Positions 26,181 to 34,514 of a stretch of DNA of 64,000 nucleotides are shown here, in pieces. How positions within the stretch are numbered: the first letter of the stretch is position 1; each line of letters begins with the position of its first letter. Location: contig JAKVBD010000021.1 of NCBI GenBank assembly GCA_022446985.1, forward strand, positions 1-64,000. The letters are read 5' to 3'. The notes under the pieces are model-generated. The model saw only the letters and a list, made by a program, of their open reading frames with translations, was not told the DNA's origin and made no database searches. This DNA comes from Lentisphaerales bacterium. Lineage in GTDB: Bacteria; Verrucomicrobiota; Lentisphaeria; Lentisphaerales; Lentisphaeraceae. Made by a program: the position numbers and the translations under genes.

Positions 26181-27131
26181 ATGAAAAGAATACTCATCAC
26201 TGGAGCCTCTGGCCAGATTGGGACCAACTTGGCAGCCAGACTTAAAGAAATGGGCTATGAAGTTTTTGGGGTAGACAAAAGAAGTAATACCTGGACCGAT
26301 GAGACGCCTACTCTTTTACAGGATTTATCTTCGACATATAGAAATCACCTCGGTGGAATAGGTAATGTTGATTATGGACAAGTGGATTTAGTGGTACACT
26401 TGGCTGCAAATGCAAAAGTTCATGAGTTGGTTGAGCATCCTGAACGAGCTTTCGATAATTTTATGATGACGTTTAATGTCATTGAGTACTGCCGTCAAAA
26501 TAATATACCTCTGGTATTTTCTTCAACGCGTGAAGTCTATGGCGATATCAAGCGTTACGAGACAAATGAAGACATGGCCAGTTTTTCAACTACGGAGAGC
26601 CCATATTCCGCTAGTAAGATTTCAAGTGAAGCTTTTATCTACTCGTATTCACGTTGTTACGATATGAAGTATATCGTCTTCCGTTTCAGTAATGTTTATG
26701 GACGATATGATAATGACATTGAGCGCATGGAACGCGTCATACCTCTCTTCTACAAAAAAATCAAAGATGGTGAGCCTATTACTGTTTATGGCCGTGATAA
26801 GATCTTGGACTTTACCTATATCGATGATTGTGTTGATGGTATTTCCAGAGGTGTAGAAAGGCTGCTTAAGGGGCAGGTCTACAATCAAACTTTTAACTTG
26901 GCTTATGGGCAGGGAAACCCTCTTTATACGGTGTCAGATGTTTTTCAGGAAGTATTAGATGTGAAAGCAAATGTCACTTTTGAACCAGCAAGGGTGGGTG
27001 AAGTGACACATTATGTGGCAGATATTTCAAATGCTAAAACTTTGCTCGGTTACCATCCTAAAACAGACTTGAAAAAGGGTCTTCGTGCAGCAGCAGAGTG
27101 GTATTCAGCCAATTTTGACCGATCATTATAA
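26181..27131 (+). CDS. NAD-dependent epimerase/dehydratase (extended SDR)
   Basis: 316 residues. The nucleotide-binding motif GASGQIG (about 8-14), the catalytic serine/threonine region VFSSTREVYGD and the YSASK active-site Tyr-Lys mark an extended short-chain dehydrogenase acting on nucleotide sugars, similar to UDP-glucose 4-epimerase or UDP-glucuronate-type enzymes. The start is set at the ATG at 26181 (GAAGG 5 bases upstream); a GTG at 26175 overlaps that site and is less likely. Substrate cannot be read from sequence; last gene of the plus-strand run from 23.7 kb. Confidence 0.88.
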   Translation: MKRILITGASGQIGTNLAARLKEMGYEVFGVDKRSNTWTDETPTLLQDLSSTYRNHLGGIGNVDYGQVDLVVHLAANAKVHELVEHPERAFDNFMMTFNVIEYCRQNNIPLVFSSTREVYGDIKRYETNEDMASFSTTESPYSASKISSEAFIYSYSRCYDMKYIVFRFSNVYGRYDNDIERMERVIPLFYKKIKDGEPITVYGRDKILDFTYIDDCVDGISRGVERLLKGQVYNQTFNLAYGQGNPLYTVSDVFQEVLDVKANVTFEPARVGEVTHYVADISNAKTLLGYHPKTDLKKGLRAAAEWYSANFDRSL

Positions 27132-27255
27132 ATAATTTTTATAACCTCGCCAACTTTTTTTTATATTTTTTTGAAAAATGTTGTGTAAATCTTCAAAAAC
27201 AACACTACAGTCTTATTGACTGGGAATTTATTTTCTTAGTTTCTGTCTTGTAGGT

Positions 27256-27287
27256 AAAAAGGAGAAGCGCCGGGCTTCTCCTTTTTT
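27256..27287 (+). terminator. Strong rho-independent terminator
   Basis: Stem GGAGAAGC (27261-27268) / GCTTCTCC (27274-27281) with loop GCCGG, flanked by A5 and followed by T6. It lies 125 bases after the epimerase stop, leaving a long 3' leader with two further small hairpins, or marks the end of a separate short RNA. The A/T flanks also allow it to work from the other strand. Confidence 0.88.
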
Positions 27288-27430
27288 ATTTTCTAGATTA
27301 TATTGTGTTGTACAATTTATTATCCTAGATCTGCATTTAACCTTTTTTTCAATAAATTGCCCTTAAAACATTCTATATTTGAGTTTAGTTTGTTAGATAT
27401 AACCATATTTACTTTACGAGACTTCCAAAC

Positions 27431-28990
27431 GTGAATAAAAAAAGTAGCACAATCTCTGCAGTTATTGACATCGGATCCAGCGCAATTCGCATGTTGATTG
27501 CCGAAGAAACAGATGATCCTCAGATTAAATGGCGTCCATTAGACAGTTACGAAAAGAAAGTTGAACTGGGGCGAGATGTATTTCATGATCATGAAATTTC
27601 ACGTGAGGGGATGCTGGAAAGCCTCAAAATTCTTTCAGAATTTAAGGCTGTGCTCAAGAGTTGGGGAATTGATGCATCTGAAGTAAAAGTTATTGGCACA
27701 AGCGCCTTGAGAGAAGCCAATAATCGCGATGTTTTTATCGACAGAGTCTTTTTAAGAACCGGCTTAAAGGTCAGAGTAATAGAAGGCGTTGAAGCCAACC
27801 AATTGACATTTACAGCGGTTCAGGCAGTCATGAAAGAGTCCTGGTCAAAGTTCAGTCAGGCGAACTCGGTTATTGTTGAGGTTAGTGGTGGAAGTAGTGA
27901 AATTATGCTGCTTTATCGCGGCAGTATAGTTGCGTCTCATACTTTCCGTATGGGCACTGTAAGAATTGAACAGCAGCTTAAGAGTTTACCTGGTTCAGCT
28001 GATGTTGTTGCTGGAATAATTCATGACAATGTCGAGGCTACGCTCGATATGTATGAACACGAGTACTCATTCAAAAAAGCCCGCTTTATGGTAGCCCTTG
28101 GTGGTGAGTTGAGAACATTGGCTGCTAAAATTGGCACAAAAAAGAAAAGTATCTGGGAAATTGACTCAGCAACTTTTATGGCCTTTCGAGGGAAAGTTCT
28201 CAATTCGACCCCACAAGACATTGCCTCCGAGTATCTATTGTCAATAATAGATGCTGAGTCGCTGAATGCCTTATTAACTGTTTACACCAGGATTCTTGAA
28301 AGAACTACAGCTAAAACCATTTTGATTCCTGACGCCAGTATTCGAGACGGAGTTTTACTTTCTCTAGGAGGTAAAGGAAAAGAGTTTAAGCGTAAATTTA
28401 AGAGTCAGGTGATGGCTTCAGCGATGAATTTGGGTCGTAAGTATCACTTTGATGAAACTCATTCTGTGTATGTAGCAAAACTATCCGAGCAATTATTTGA
28501 TGGTTTAAAGAAGCAACATGGACTTGGAGACAAATACAGATTGATGCTTGAGGTTGCAGCTTTGTTGCACGATGTGGGAGCATTCATCAATCAAAGTGCG
28601 CATCACAAACACAGTTATTATATAGTCAGGAATTCAGAACTTTTTGGTTTAGGACAGGATGAGAGAGTTATTATATCACACGTTGTGCGTTATCACCGGA
28701 AAGCATTACCAACTTCATCGCATACTGAGTTTAACAGTTTAGACTGGAAAACGAGAATGGTTATTATGAAGCTCGCCGCCATTTTACGCTTTGCTGATGC
28801 TTTGGATTCGTCGCATTCTCAGCGGGTAAAAGTCAGTAATATTGAAGTAAGGGAAGAAAAAATTGAAGTTAATTGCCAAGGCTTGATTGATTTAAGTCTT
28901 GAGAAAATCTCTTTGAAAAATAAGGGAGATTTATTTGAAGAGGTTTATGGAATGAATATTTCATTAGTCAATGGGAGTGTCCTGTTTTGA
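27431..28990 (+). CDS. ppx: Ppx/GppA exopolyphosphatase with C-terminal HD domain
   Basis: 519 residues, the long Ppx form. The N-terminal actin-like ATPase fold shows AVIDIGSSAIRMLIAE (about 9-24) and EVSGGSSEIML (phosphate-binding loop). The C-terminal part (about 340-519) is HD-like, with LLHDVGAFINQSAHHKHSYYI and HVVRYHRKALP. Cleaves terminal phosphate from polyphosphate or from pppGpp. The start is GTG at 27431. The stop overlaps the TTG start of ppk by 4 bases (TTGA), so synthesis and degradation of polyphosphate are encoded as a coupled pair. Confidence 0.92.
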   Translation: MNKKSSTISAVIDIGSSAIRMLIAEETDDPQIKWRPLDSYEKKVELGRDVFHDHEISREGMLESLKILSEFKAVLKSWGIDASEVKVIGTSALREANNRDVFIDRVFLRTGLKVRVIEGVEANQLTFTAVQAVMKESWSKFSQANSVIVEVSGGSSEIMLLYRGSIVASHTFRMGTVRIEQQLKSLPGSADVVAGIIHDNVEATLDMYEHEYSFKKARFMVALGGELRTLAAKIGTKKKSIWEIDSATFMAFRGKVLNSTPQDIASEYLLSIIDAESLNALLTVYTRILERTTAKTILIPDASIRDGVLLSLGGKGKEFKRKFKSQVMASAMNLGRKYHFDETHSVYVAKLSEQLFDGLKKQHGLGDKYRLMLEVAALLHDVGAFINQSAHHKHSYYIVRNSELFGLGQDERVIISHVVRYHRKALPTSSHTEFNSLDWKTRMVIMKLAAILRFADALDSSHSQRVKVSNIEVREEKIEVNCQGLIDLSLEKISLKNKGDLFEEVYGMNISLVNGSVLF

Positions 28991-31080
28991 GCAAAGAATT
29001 GGAGAAAAAAAAGTTTTTCAATCGCGAGTTGAGTTGGATTGAATTTAATCGACGCGTCATGCATGAGGCTTTTAGGGAGAGCTATCCGCTTCTTGAAAGG
29101 TTTAAATTTTTGTGTATTACAAGTTCTAATTTCGATGAATTCTTTATGGTTCGTGTGGCTGGAGTTAAACGAACGATTATTAATCAGGCAGAGTACAGTT
29201 GTCCATCGGCAATAAGTGCCGAAGAATTATTGGGCAATATTTCTAAATTCACTCATGAAATGGTTGAAGAGCAGTATAAGTATTTAAATGTTCAGATTCT
29301 TCCGGAGTTGAAGTCTTCTGGTATAAATATTCTTACTTTAAATGAGCTTAGTACGGCTGATAAAAAAAACGCCAAGTCACTGTTCCAAAGTGAAATTTTT
29401 TCAGTCATGACTCCGATGAAAGCAGAGACAAACAAGTCTGCGCTTAATTTTGTTAATCTTCACTTGTATGCCGCCTTTTTACTGAAAAGTGAAAAGGGTG
29501 AAGTCGAATTAGCCGTAGTTCCAGTTCCGAGCTCTTTAAAGAGATTGGTACAAATTCCGGGAGAGGAAAATGAACAGCGCTTTGTTTTACTCGAAGAGCT
29601 TATAAAACTGTGTGCCAATCAATTATTTCCGGGCTATAAAGTTTTAGAACACGCATCCTTTAGAGTGACAAAAGACATGGACTTGTCTGTGGATGAAGAT
29701 GATGACAAGGATTTCTTGCGTGCTATGCGTGAAGTTCTCATTCACAGAGAGAAGAGTTTTCCGATACGGCTGGAGATAAATAAAGAGAGTTCGAAAATTC
29801 GCAGTCGTTTGGTCGAGTTGCTTAAGATCTCGGATGAAGAGGTTTTTGATATAGATGGAATACTGGATCTTAAATCTCTGTTTTCTTTAAGTTTTATCCC
29901 GGGCTATCAAGATTTAAAGTTATCTGCATGGGAGTCTTGTCAGCCAAGAGACCTATTAGATGGCAATGATATTTTCTCAGTGCTTAAAGAGCGAGATGTC
30001 TTGCTGCATCACCCATATGAGAAGTTTGATCCAGTCATAGAATTGATTGATAAGGCCTCAACAGATCCTTCAATCATGGCGATTAAGATGACTTTATACC
30101 GAACCAGTGGAAATTCCCCTGTAGTAAATGCCCTGCTTAAAGCGGCGTTAAATGGCAAAGAGGTAACTGTCCTTGTAGAGCTTAAGGCCCGCTTTGATGA
30201 GGGTCAAAATATCGTCTGGGCTCAGAAACTTGAAGAGGTCGGGGCCAATGTAATATACGGCGTTGCTGACTTAAAAGTTCACTGCAAATTCCTCATGGTT
30301 ATCCGTAAAGAAGAAGATAAGGTCCGACGTTATCTTCACTTAGGTACGGGGAACTACAATGAAAAAACTGCTGAAATTTATGGAGATTTCGGTCTATTAA
30401 CCAGCCGTGATGATATGACTTATGAGGCTTGTTTATTTTTTAATTGCATTACTGGATATTCAACTATTCCAAATCTGTCTATGTTGACCATGGCTCCAAC
30501 AATGCTAAAGCCTCGTTTGCTCTCAATGATTGAACGGGAAATTGATATAGCCAGGCAAGGAGGTACAGCTGAAATCATTTGTAAATCCAATTCTCTTGCT
30601 GACCCGGATATTATCAAGACCTTCTATAGAGCGTCCAATGCCGGAGTTAAAATCAAATTAAATATCCGTGGAATCTGTATGTTGGTTCCAGGTGTCAAAG
30701 GTCAAAGTGAAAATATCGAAGTCGTCAGTGTTGTTGGTCGATACCTCGAACACAGTAGAATTTATTACTGTAGAAACAACGGCAAGGAAGAAGTCTTTCT
30801 TGCTAGTGCTGACCTCATGGCTAGAAACCTGGAAAAGCGCATTGAACTCATGTTCAAAGTTCCTGAAGGTGAACATGCAAAAAGAGTAAAAACTGTTTTA
30901 GATCTTTACTTTGAGGATACTTTGCATTCTCATGAATTACTTCAGACAGGAAGTTTTCAAAGAATTGAGGGAGATAAAAATATTGCTTCTCAAGAAGAAC
31001 TCTACAAAGAAGCCAAAGCCCATTCAAAAAGCTTTGCAGGTAAAAGAGGTGAGTTGAAGGTTAGAAAGAGGGGTAAATAA
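28987..31080 (+). CDS. ppk: Polyphosphate kinase 1
   Basis: 697 residues (E. coli 688). Begins FFNRELSWIEFNRRVMHEA, the standard Ppk1 N-domain start, from a TTG codon inside the ppx stop. The phospholipase-D-like catalytic domains hold the phospho-histidine motif YLHLGTGNYNEKTAEIYGDF and the second histidine in YLEHSRIYYC; also MTLYRTSGNSPVVNAL and KARFDEGQNIVWAQKLEE. Transfers the gamma phosphate of ATP to polyphosphate. A hairpin follows within 80 bases of the stop. Confidence 0.97.
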   Translation: MSKELEKKKFFNRELSWIEFNRRVMHEAFRESYPLLERFKFLCITSSNFDEFFMVRVAGVKRTIINQAEYSCPSAISAEELLGNISKFTHEMVEEQYKYLNVQILPELKSSGINILTLNELSTADKKNAKSLFQSEIFSVMTPMKAETNKSALNFVNLHLYAAFLLKSEKGEVELAVVPVPSSLKRLVQIPGEENEQRFVLLEELIKLCANQLFPGYKVLEHASFRVTKDMDLSVDEDDDKDFLRAMREVLIHREKSFPIRLEINKESSKIRSRLVELLKISDEEVFDIDGILDLKSLFSLSFIPGYQDLKLSAWESCQPRDLLDGNDIFSVLKERDVLLHHPYEKFDPVIELIDKASTDPSIMAIKMTLYRTSGNSPVVNALLKAALNGKEVTVLVELKARFDEGQNIVWAQKLEEVGANVIYGVADLKVHCKFLMVIRKEEDKVRRYLHLGTGNYNEKTAEIYGDFGLLTSRDDMTYEACLFFNCITGYSTIPNLSMLTMAPTMLKPRLLSMIEREIDIARQGGTAEIICKSNSLADPDIIKTFYRASNAGVKIKLNIRGICMLVPGVKGQSENIEVVSVVGRYLEHSRIYYCRNNGKEEVFLASADLMARNLEKRIELMFKVPEGEHAKRVKTVLDLYFEDTLHSHELLQTGSFQRIEGDKNIASQEELYKEAKAHSKSFAGKRGELKVRKRGK

Positions 31081-31123
31081 TATGATTAGTGGGGGATTAT
31101 TTGTCACTTTTCATAAAGAAAAA

Positions 31124-31160
31124 TGGCAAAGCTCATAAAATTTCGGAGCTTCGCCAATTT
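31124..31160 (+). terminator. Probable terminator after ppk
   Basis: Stem TGGCAAAGCTC (31124-31134) / GAGCTTCGCCA (31146-31156) with one mismatch, followed by ATTTTCTT. The T run is imperfect. It lies between convergent ppk and a pseudopilin gene, so it may also end the latter. Confidence 0.55.
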
Positions 31161-31203
31161 TCTTCAAGCTTCCTATAAGAAGGAAGCGATGAATATTACG
31201 ATA

Positions 31204-31683
31204 CTAATTATTTAACTCGGCCTCATTTATAGCTTCCACGTGGCCGTCTTGGAATACTGCCTGCATTTTAAATTTAGCGGGATCTGGGTGCGCAGTACCG
31301 ACAGCATCCTCTGCCATTTTACTTACGGAGTTACCAGTATAAATAGATGCATTCGTAATAGCTACTGTGTTCCATTCATAAACATTTGCAGCAATCGAGT
31401 CTACAACTGGACAAGTAGCAATTGCAGAGTCAATTCCAAAACCACCATCTGTAGTAACTTTTGCACCAGTACTACACTCAGTTGGCCAATCTCTTTCAAG
31501 ACCGTCAGTGTAATATGAAGCAACAGTGGTACCGATGTTTTTAAGATTTGACTTACAGTGTGCAAGACGTGCTTTTGTCCTTGCTGAGCTTAGTGCCGGG
31601 AGGATCATTGCTGCAAGAATACCGATAATGGCAACTACAACAAGAAGTTCGATCAGGGTAAAACCCTTGTTAGACTTTTTCAT
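31204..31683 (-). CDS. Type II secretion/type IV pilus-like pseudopilin
   Basis: 159 residues with the canonical prepilin leader: MKKSNKG then FTLIELLVVVAIIGILAA, cleaved after Gly7, with Glu at +5. Four cysteines occur in the mature domain, and the C-terminus has QAVFQDGHVEAI, the DGH-type end common in PVC-group prepilins. Exported and processed by a prepilin peptidase. No secretion ATPase or secretin gene is adjacent, so this is an isolated fibre-forming or minor subunit. It has its own promoter-like boxes upstream. Confidence 0.9.
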   Translation of the reverse strand: MKKSNKGFTLIELLVVVAIIGILAAMILPALSSARTKARLAHCKSNLKNIGTTVASYYTDGLERDWPTECSTGAKVTTDGGFGIDSAIATCPVVDSIAANVYEWNTVAITNASIYTGNSVSKMAEDAVGTAHPDPAKFKMQAVFQDGHVEAINEAELNN

Positions 31684-31735
31684 TTTGTGTCTCTTCCTTA
31701 TAATTTACTTAGTTTTAGCTTGTAGGCTGTATTAC

Positions 31736-31764
31736 ATCATAGAAAATTAAAACTTTGAGCGCAA
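31736..31764 (-). promoter_or_regulatory. Sigma70-type promoter for the pseudopilin gene
   Basis: On the minus strand, TTGCGC (31759-31764) and TATGAT (31736-31741) are spaced by 17 bases, 53 bases ahead of the ATG at 31683. Good match to consensus at both boxes; it lies just after the maf stop codon, so the pseudopilin need not rely on the maf transcript. Confidence 0.6.
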
Positions 31765-31772
31765 TAGTCATT

Positions 31773-32375
31773 TTAAGATTTTTTTATTTTTTTTAACTCT
31801 CTAATTAAAGATCTGATGGGAAGACCCATAATATTTTGGTATTCTCCTTCAAATTTTTCGATAATTAAGGAGCCTTCTTCATCGATATTGTGGGCTCCGG
31901 CCTTATCGAGTGGCGTCACTTTACTTATGTACTTGCTTATTTTTTCATCGTTTAGATCGTTGAAATGAACTTTGCTGGTATCCATGAAGCCTACTTCCCT
32001 GTCATTATATATAAGAGAGACAGCGGTCATAACTTCATGGCTTCTTCCAGAAAGTGCTTTCAGCATTTCTTTCGCTTCATTGAGGTTGTCAGGTTTCTCA
32101 AGAATTCTTTCGTTCAAACTTACTACGGTATCAGCAGCTATTATCAAATGATCAGGATAATTTTGAGCAACAGCTTCACATTTCATTTTAGCATTGGCTT
32201 GGACTGTTTCTGAGGCTGTAGTTAAGGTTTCTTCTTCGACATCGGCAGAAACGACTTTGAAAGTAAATCCAGCTTCTTCGAGAATCTTTTTACGGCGTGG
32301 TGACTGTGAGGCTAAAATAATGGGTGGGAGATCTGTAAAATCTATCATGGCTTCATCTTCATATATTTGTGACAT
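31773..32375 (-). CDS. maf: Maf-family nucleoside triphosphate pyrophosphatase
   Basis: 200 residues. PIILASQSPRRKKILEE (about 17-33) is the Maf signature with the substrate-binding Ser-x-Ser-Pro-Arg-Arg, followed by LIIAADTVVSLNERILEKP (catalytic Asp) and GRSHEVMTAVSLI. Hydrolyses non-canonical or regular NTPs (dTTP/UTP-type) to monophosphates in the cytoplasm. The first nine or so residues precede the normal Maf start; a second ATG at 32348 is possible. Divergent from the pdh operon. Confidence 0.92.
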   Translation of the reverse strand: MSQIYEDEAMIDFTDLPPIILASQSPRRKKILEEAGFTFKVVSADVEEETLTTASETVQANAKMKCEAVAQNYPDHLIIAADTVVSLNERILEKPDNLNEAKEMLKALSGRSHEVMTAVSLIYNDREVGFMDTSKVHFNDLNDEKISKYISKVTPLDKAGAHNIDEEGSLIIEKFEGEYQNIMGLPIRSLIRELKKIKKS

Positions 32376-32406
32376 TCTTTGCCTATTTTACGCGTGGAAT
32401 TTTCCA

Positions 32407-32436
32407 TTGCAAATCAATGAAACACGTGTATATATT
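32407..32436 (+). promoter_or_regulatory. Candidate promoter of the pyruvate dehydrogenase operon
   Basis: TTGCAA (32407-32412) and TATATT (32431-32436) with an 18-base spacer, followed by a leader of about 105 bases. The leader contains a perfect small stem-loop TACGA-GAA-TCGTA (32478-32490). Good -10, fair -35. Confidence 0.45.
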
Positions 32437-32546
32437 ATCTGCGTTTAACAGGATTCTTAAATCTTAGCATTAAAAAATACGAGAATCGTAGTTCTGGAGA
32501 TTTTTACGGGAGTGATGTCTCAGAGCTGAAAAAAAACAGGTTTTTT

Positions 32547-33509
32547 ATGAAGTCTATAGGAAAAGAAAACGCTTTGAAAATGCTGAGACAAATGCTCGTT
32601 TGTCGTCGCTTTGAAGAAGCATGTTTGAAAGGCTATCAGCAAAAGCATATTACAGGTTTCTGTCATACATATATTGGTCAGGAAGCCGTTGCTGTTGGCA
32701 CACTAAATCATTTAAATGAAGAAGACTCTTTTGTTACATCTTACCGTTGCCACGCTCAAGGTTTGGTTATTGGTATGTCGGCCAGAGAGATTATGGCAGA
32801 GATGTACGGTAAAGTAACAGGCTGTGTTCGCGGTAAAGGCGGCTCAATGCACGTTTTCTCGAAAAAGTACAACTATCTTGGTGGTCATGGTATCGTTGGT
32901 GGCCAGATTCCAGTGGGTACTGGTGCTGCTCTTGCCGGTAAGTATGAAGGCAAGAAGGTTGTTAACCTGACTTACTTTGGTGATGGAGCTTCGGCTCAAG
33001 GTACTTTTCACGAGTCAGTGAACCTTGCTGCTCTTTGGGATCTACCTGTTATATATATATGTGAAAATAACCAGTATGGCATGGGTACAGCTACTAAGAG
33101 AGCTGTTGCTAACCCGAATATCCAGGATCAGGCTGCTGGTTACGGTATCAAAGGTTATGAGATCAACGGTCTTGACCTTATTGAAGTTTACACCAAGATG
33201 CAAGAAATCATCAAAGAGGTTCGTGAGACCAGTCGCCCGGTGATTGTCAACATGGTTACTTACCGTTACAAAGGTCACTCAGTCTCAGATGCTGGTCTTT
33301 ACCGTACAAAAGATGAAGTCAAGAGTTTCATGGATCAGGATTGTATCAACCGCTTCTTTGCTCAAATGCAGGAGGAGGGTTGGATTGATGAAGAAGCTTA
33401 CAAAGCTCTTGATAAAGAAGTGAAAGCTGAAGTCAAGGATGCGGTTAAATTCGCTGAAGATTCACCTTGGCCGCCACTTGATGAAGTTGCAACCCACGTT
33501 TTAGCATAA
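32547..33509 (+). CDS. pdhA: Pyruvate dehydrogenase E1 component, alpha subunit
   Basis: 320 residues. The thiamine diphosphate motif begins at GDGASAQGTFHESVNLAALW and ends ENNQYGMGT; the phosphorylation-loop equivalent RYKGHSVSDAGLYR is present. It decarboxylates pyruvate and, with the beta subunit, passes the acetyl group to E2 lipoyl-lysine. Split alpha/beta E1 is the mitochondrial/Gram-positive type, not the single-chain AceE type. First gene of pdhA-pdhB-pdhC-lpd, gap of 12 bases to pdhB. Codons are strongly biased to GGT, GTT, CTT and AAC, unlike neighbours, as in highly expressed genes. Confidence 0.95.
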   Translation: MKSIGKENALKMLRQMLVCRRFEEACLKGYQQKHITGFCHTYIGQEAVAVGTLNHLNEEDSFVTSYRCHAQGLVIGMSAREIMAEMYGKVTGCVRGKGGSMHVFSKKYNYLGGHGIVGGQIPVGTGAALAGKYEGKKVVNLTYFGDGASAQGTFHESVNLAALWDLPVIYICENNQYGMGTATKRAVANPNIQDQAAGYGIKGYEINGLDLIEVYTKMQEIIKEVRETSRPVIVNMVTYRYKGHSVSDAGLYRTKDEVKSFMDQDCINRFFAQMQEEGWIDEEAYKALDKEVKAEVKDAVKFAEDSPWPPLDEVATHVLA

Positions 33510-33521
33510 AGGACAGTCTAA

Positions 33522-34502
33522 ATGCCAGTTATTGAATACAGAACGGCACTGAACCAGGCCCTTGAGGAAGAGATGATCAAAGATGAAAAAGTCTTTATCA
33601 TGGGTGAGGAAGTTGCTGAATACAATGGTGCTTATAAAGTTACAAAAGGTCTACTGGACAAGTTTGGACCCGAGAGAGTTAAAGATACACCAATTACCGA
33701 AAGTGGTTTCACTGGAATGGGTGTTGGTGCAGCCATGATGGGTCTTAGACCTGTCGTTGAATATATGAGTTGGAATTTCTCTTTGGTTGCTATCGACCAG
33801 ATTATTTCCAATGCTGCAAAGATGTACTACATGACCGGTGGTCAATTTAACGTTCCAATGGTTATGCGTGGCGCCAATGGTGCTGCAGCTCAGGTATCAT
33901 CTCAGCACTCACACAACCTTGAAAGTTTTTACGCTCACATTCCTGGTTTGATCGTTATGGCTCCGGCGACTCCGTACGATGCCAAAGGAATGCTTAAAGC
34001 AGCAATTCGCGATAACAACCCGGTTATCTTCCTTGAGAATGAATTCCTTTACGGTACCACTGGTGAAGTTCCAGAAGAAGAGTACATCATTCCAATTGGT
34101 AAAGGCGATATCAAGCGCGAAGGTACAGATGTTACTGTCTGTGCTCACCTGAGACAGGTTCTTCTAGCTCAAGAAGCGGCAGATATCCTTGCTAAAGAAG
34201 GGATCAGCGTTGAAATCGTTGACCCTCGTACAATTAAACCTCTGGATATCGATCTTATTGCTGAATCAGTCGGAAAGACTAAGCGTCTTGTTGTGACTGA
34301 AGAAGGCCACGAGTTCTGCGGATTCGGTGCTGAAGTTGCAGCTCAGATCAGTGATCTTTGTTTTGATGAGCTCGATCACCCGGTGGTTCGCGTTAGCCAG
34401 AACGAAAATCCACTGCCTTATGCTAAGAACCTTGAGGCAGAGTCCCTTCCTGGCGTCGACAAAATTGTTGCCGGCGTAAAGAAAGCATTGTACATGAATT
34501 AA
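33522..34502 (+). CDS. pdhB: Pyruvate dehydrogenase E1 component, beta subunit
   Basis: 326 residues, the normal length. Contains ITESGFTGMGVGAAMMGLRPVVEYM (active-site Glu and TPP-side loop, seen here in shortened form GFTGMGVGAAMMG), MRGANGAAAQVSSQHS, and the C-terminal transketolase domain with VEIVDPRTIKPLD. Forms the alpha2-beta2 E1 with PdhA. The 12-base gaps to pdhA and pdhC and the same codon bias mark it as part of one transcript. Confidence 0.95.
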   Translation: MPVIEYRTALNQALEEEMIKDEKVFIMGEEVAEYNGAYKVTKGLLDKFGPERVKDTPITESGFTGMGVGAAMMGLRPVVEYMSWNFSLVAIDQIISNAAKMYYMTGGQFNVPMVMRGANGAAAQVSSQHSHNLESFYAHIPGLIVMAPATPYDAKGMLKAAIRDNNPVIFLENEFLYGTTGEVPEEEYIIPIGKGDIKREGTDVTVCAHLRQVLLAQEAADILAKEGISVEIVDPRTIKPLDIDLIAESVGKTKRLVVTEEGHEFCGFGAEVAAQISDLCFDELDHPVVRVSQNENPLPYAKNLEAESLPGVDKIVAGVKKALYMN

Positions 34503-34514
34503 GAGGCGGAAAAG

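Noticed and set aside
27126-27144. TTATAAA-TAATT-TTTATAA hairpin after the epimerase stop
   Set aside because: Only A/T pairs and no clear T tract after it; too weak for a terminator, and a much stronger one follows.
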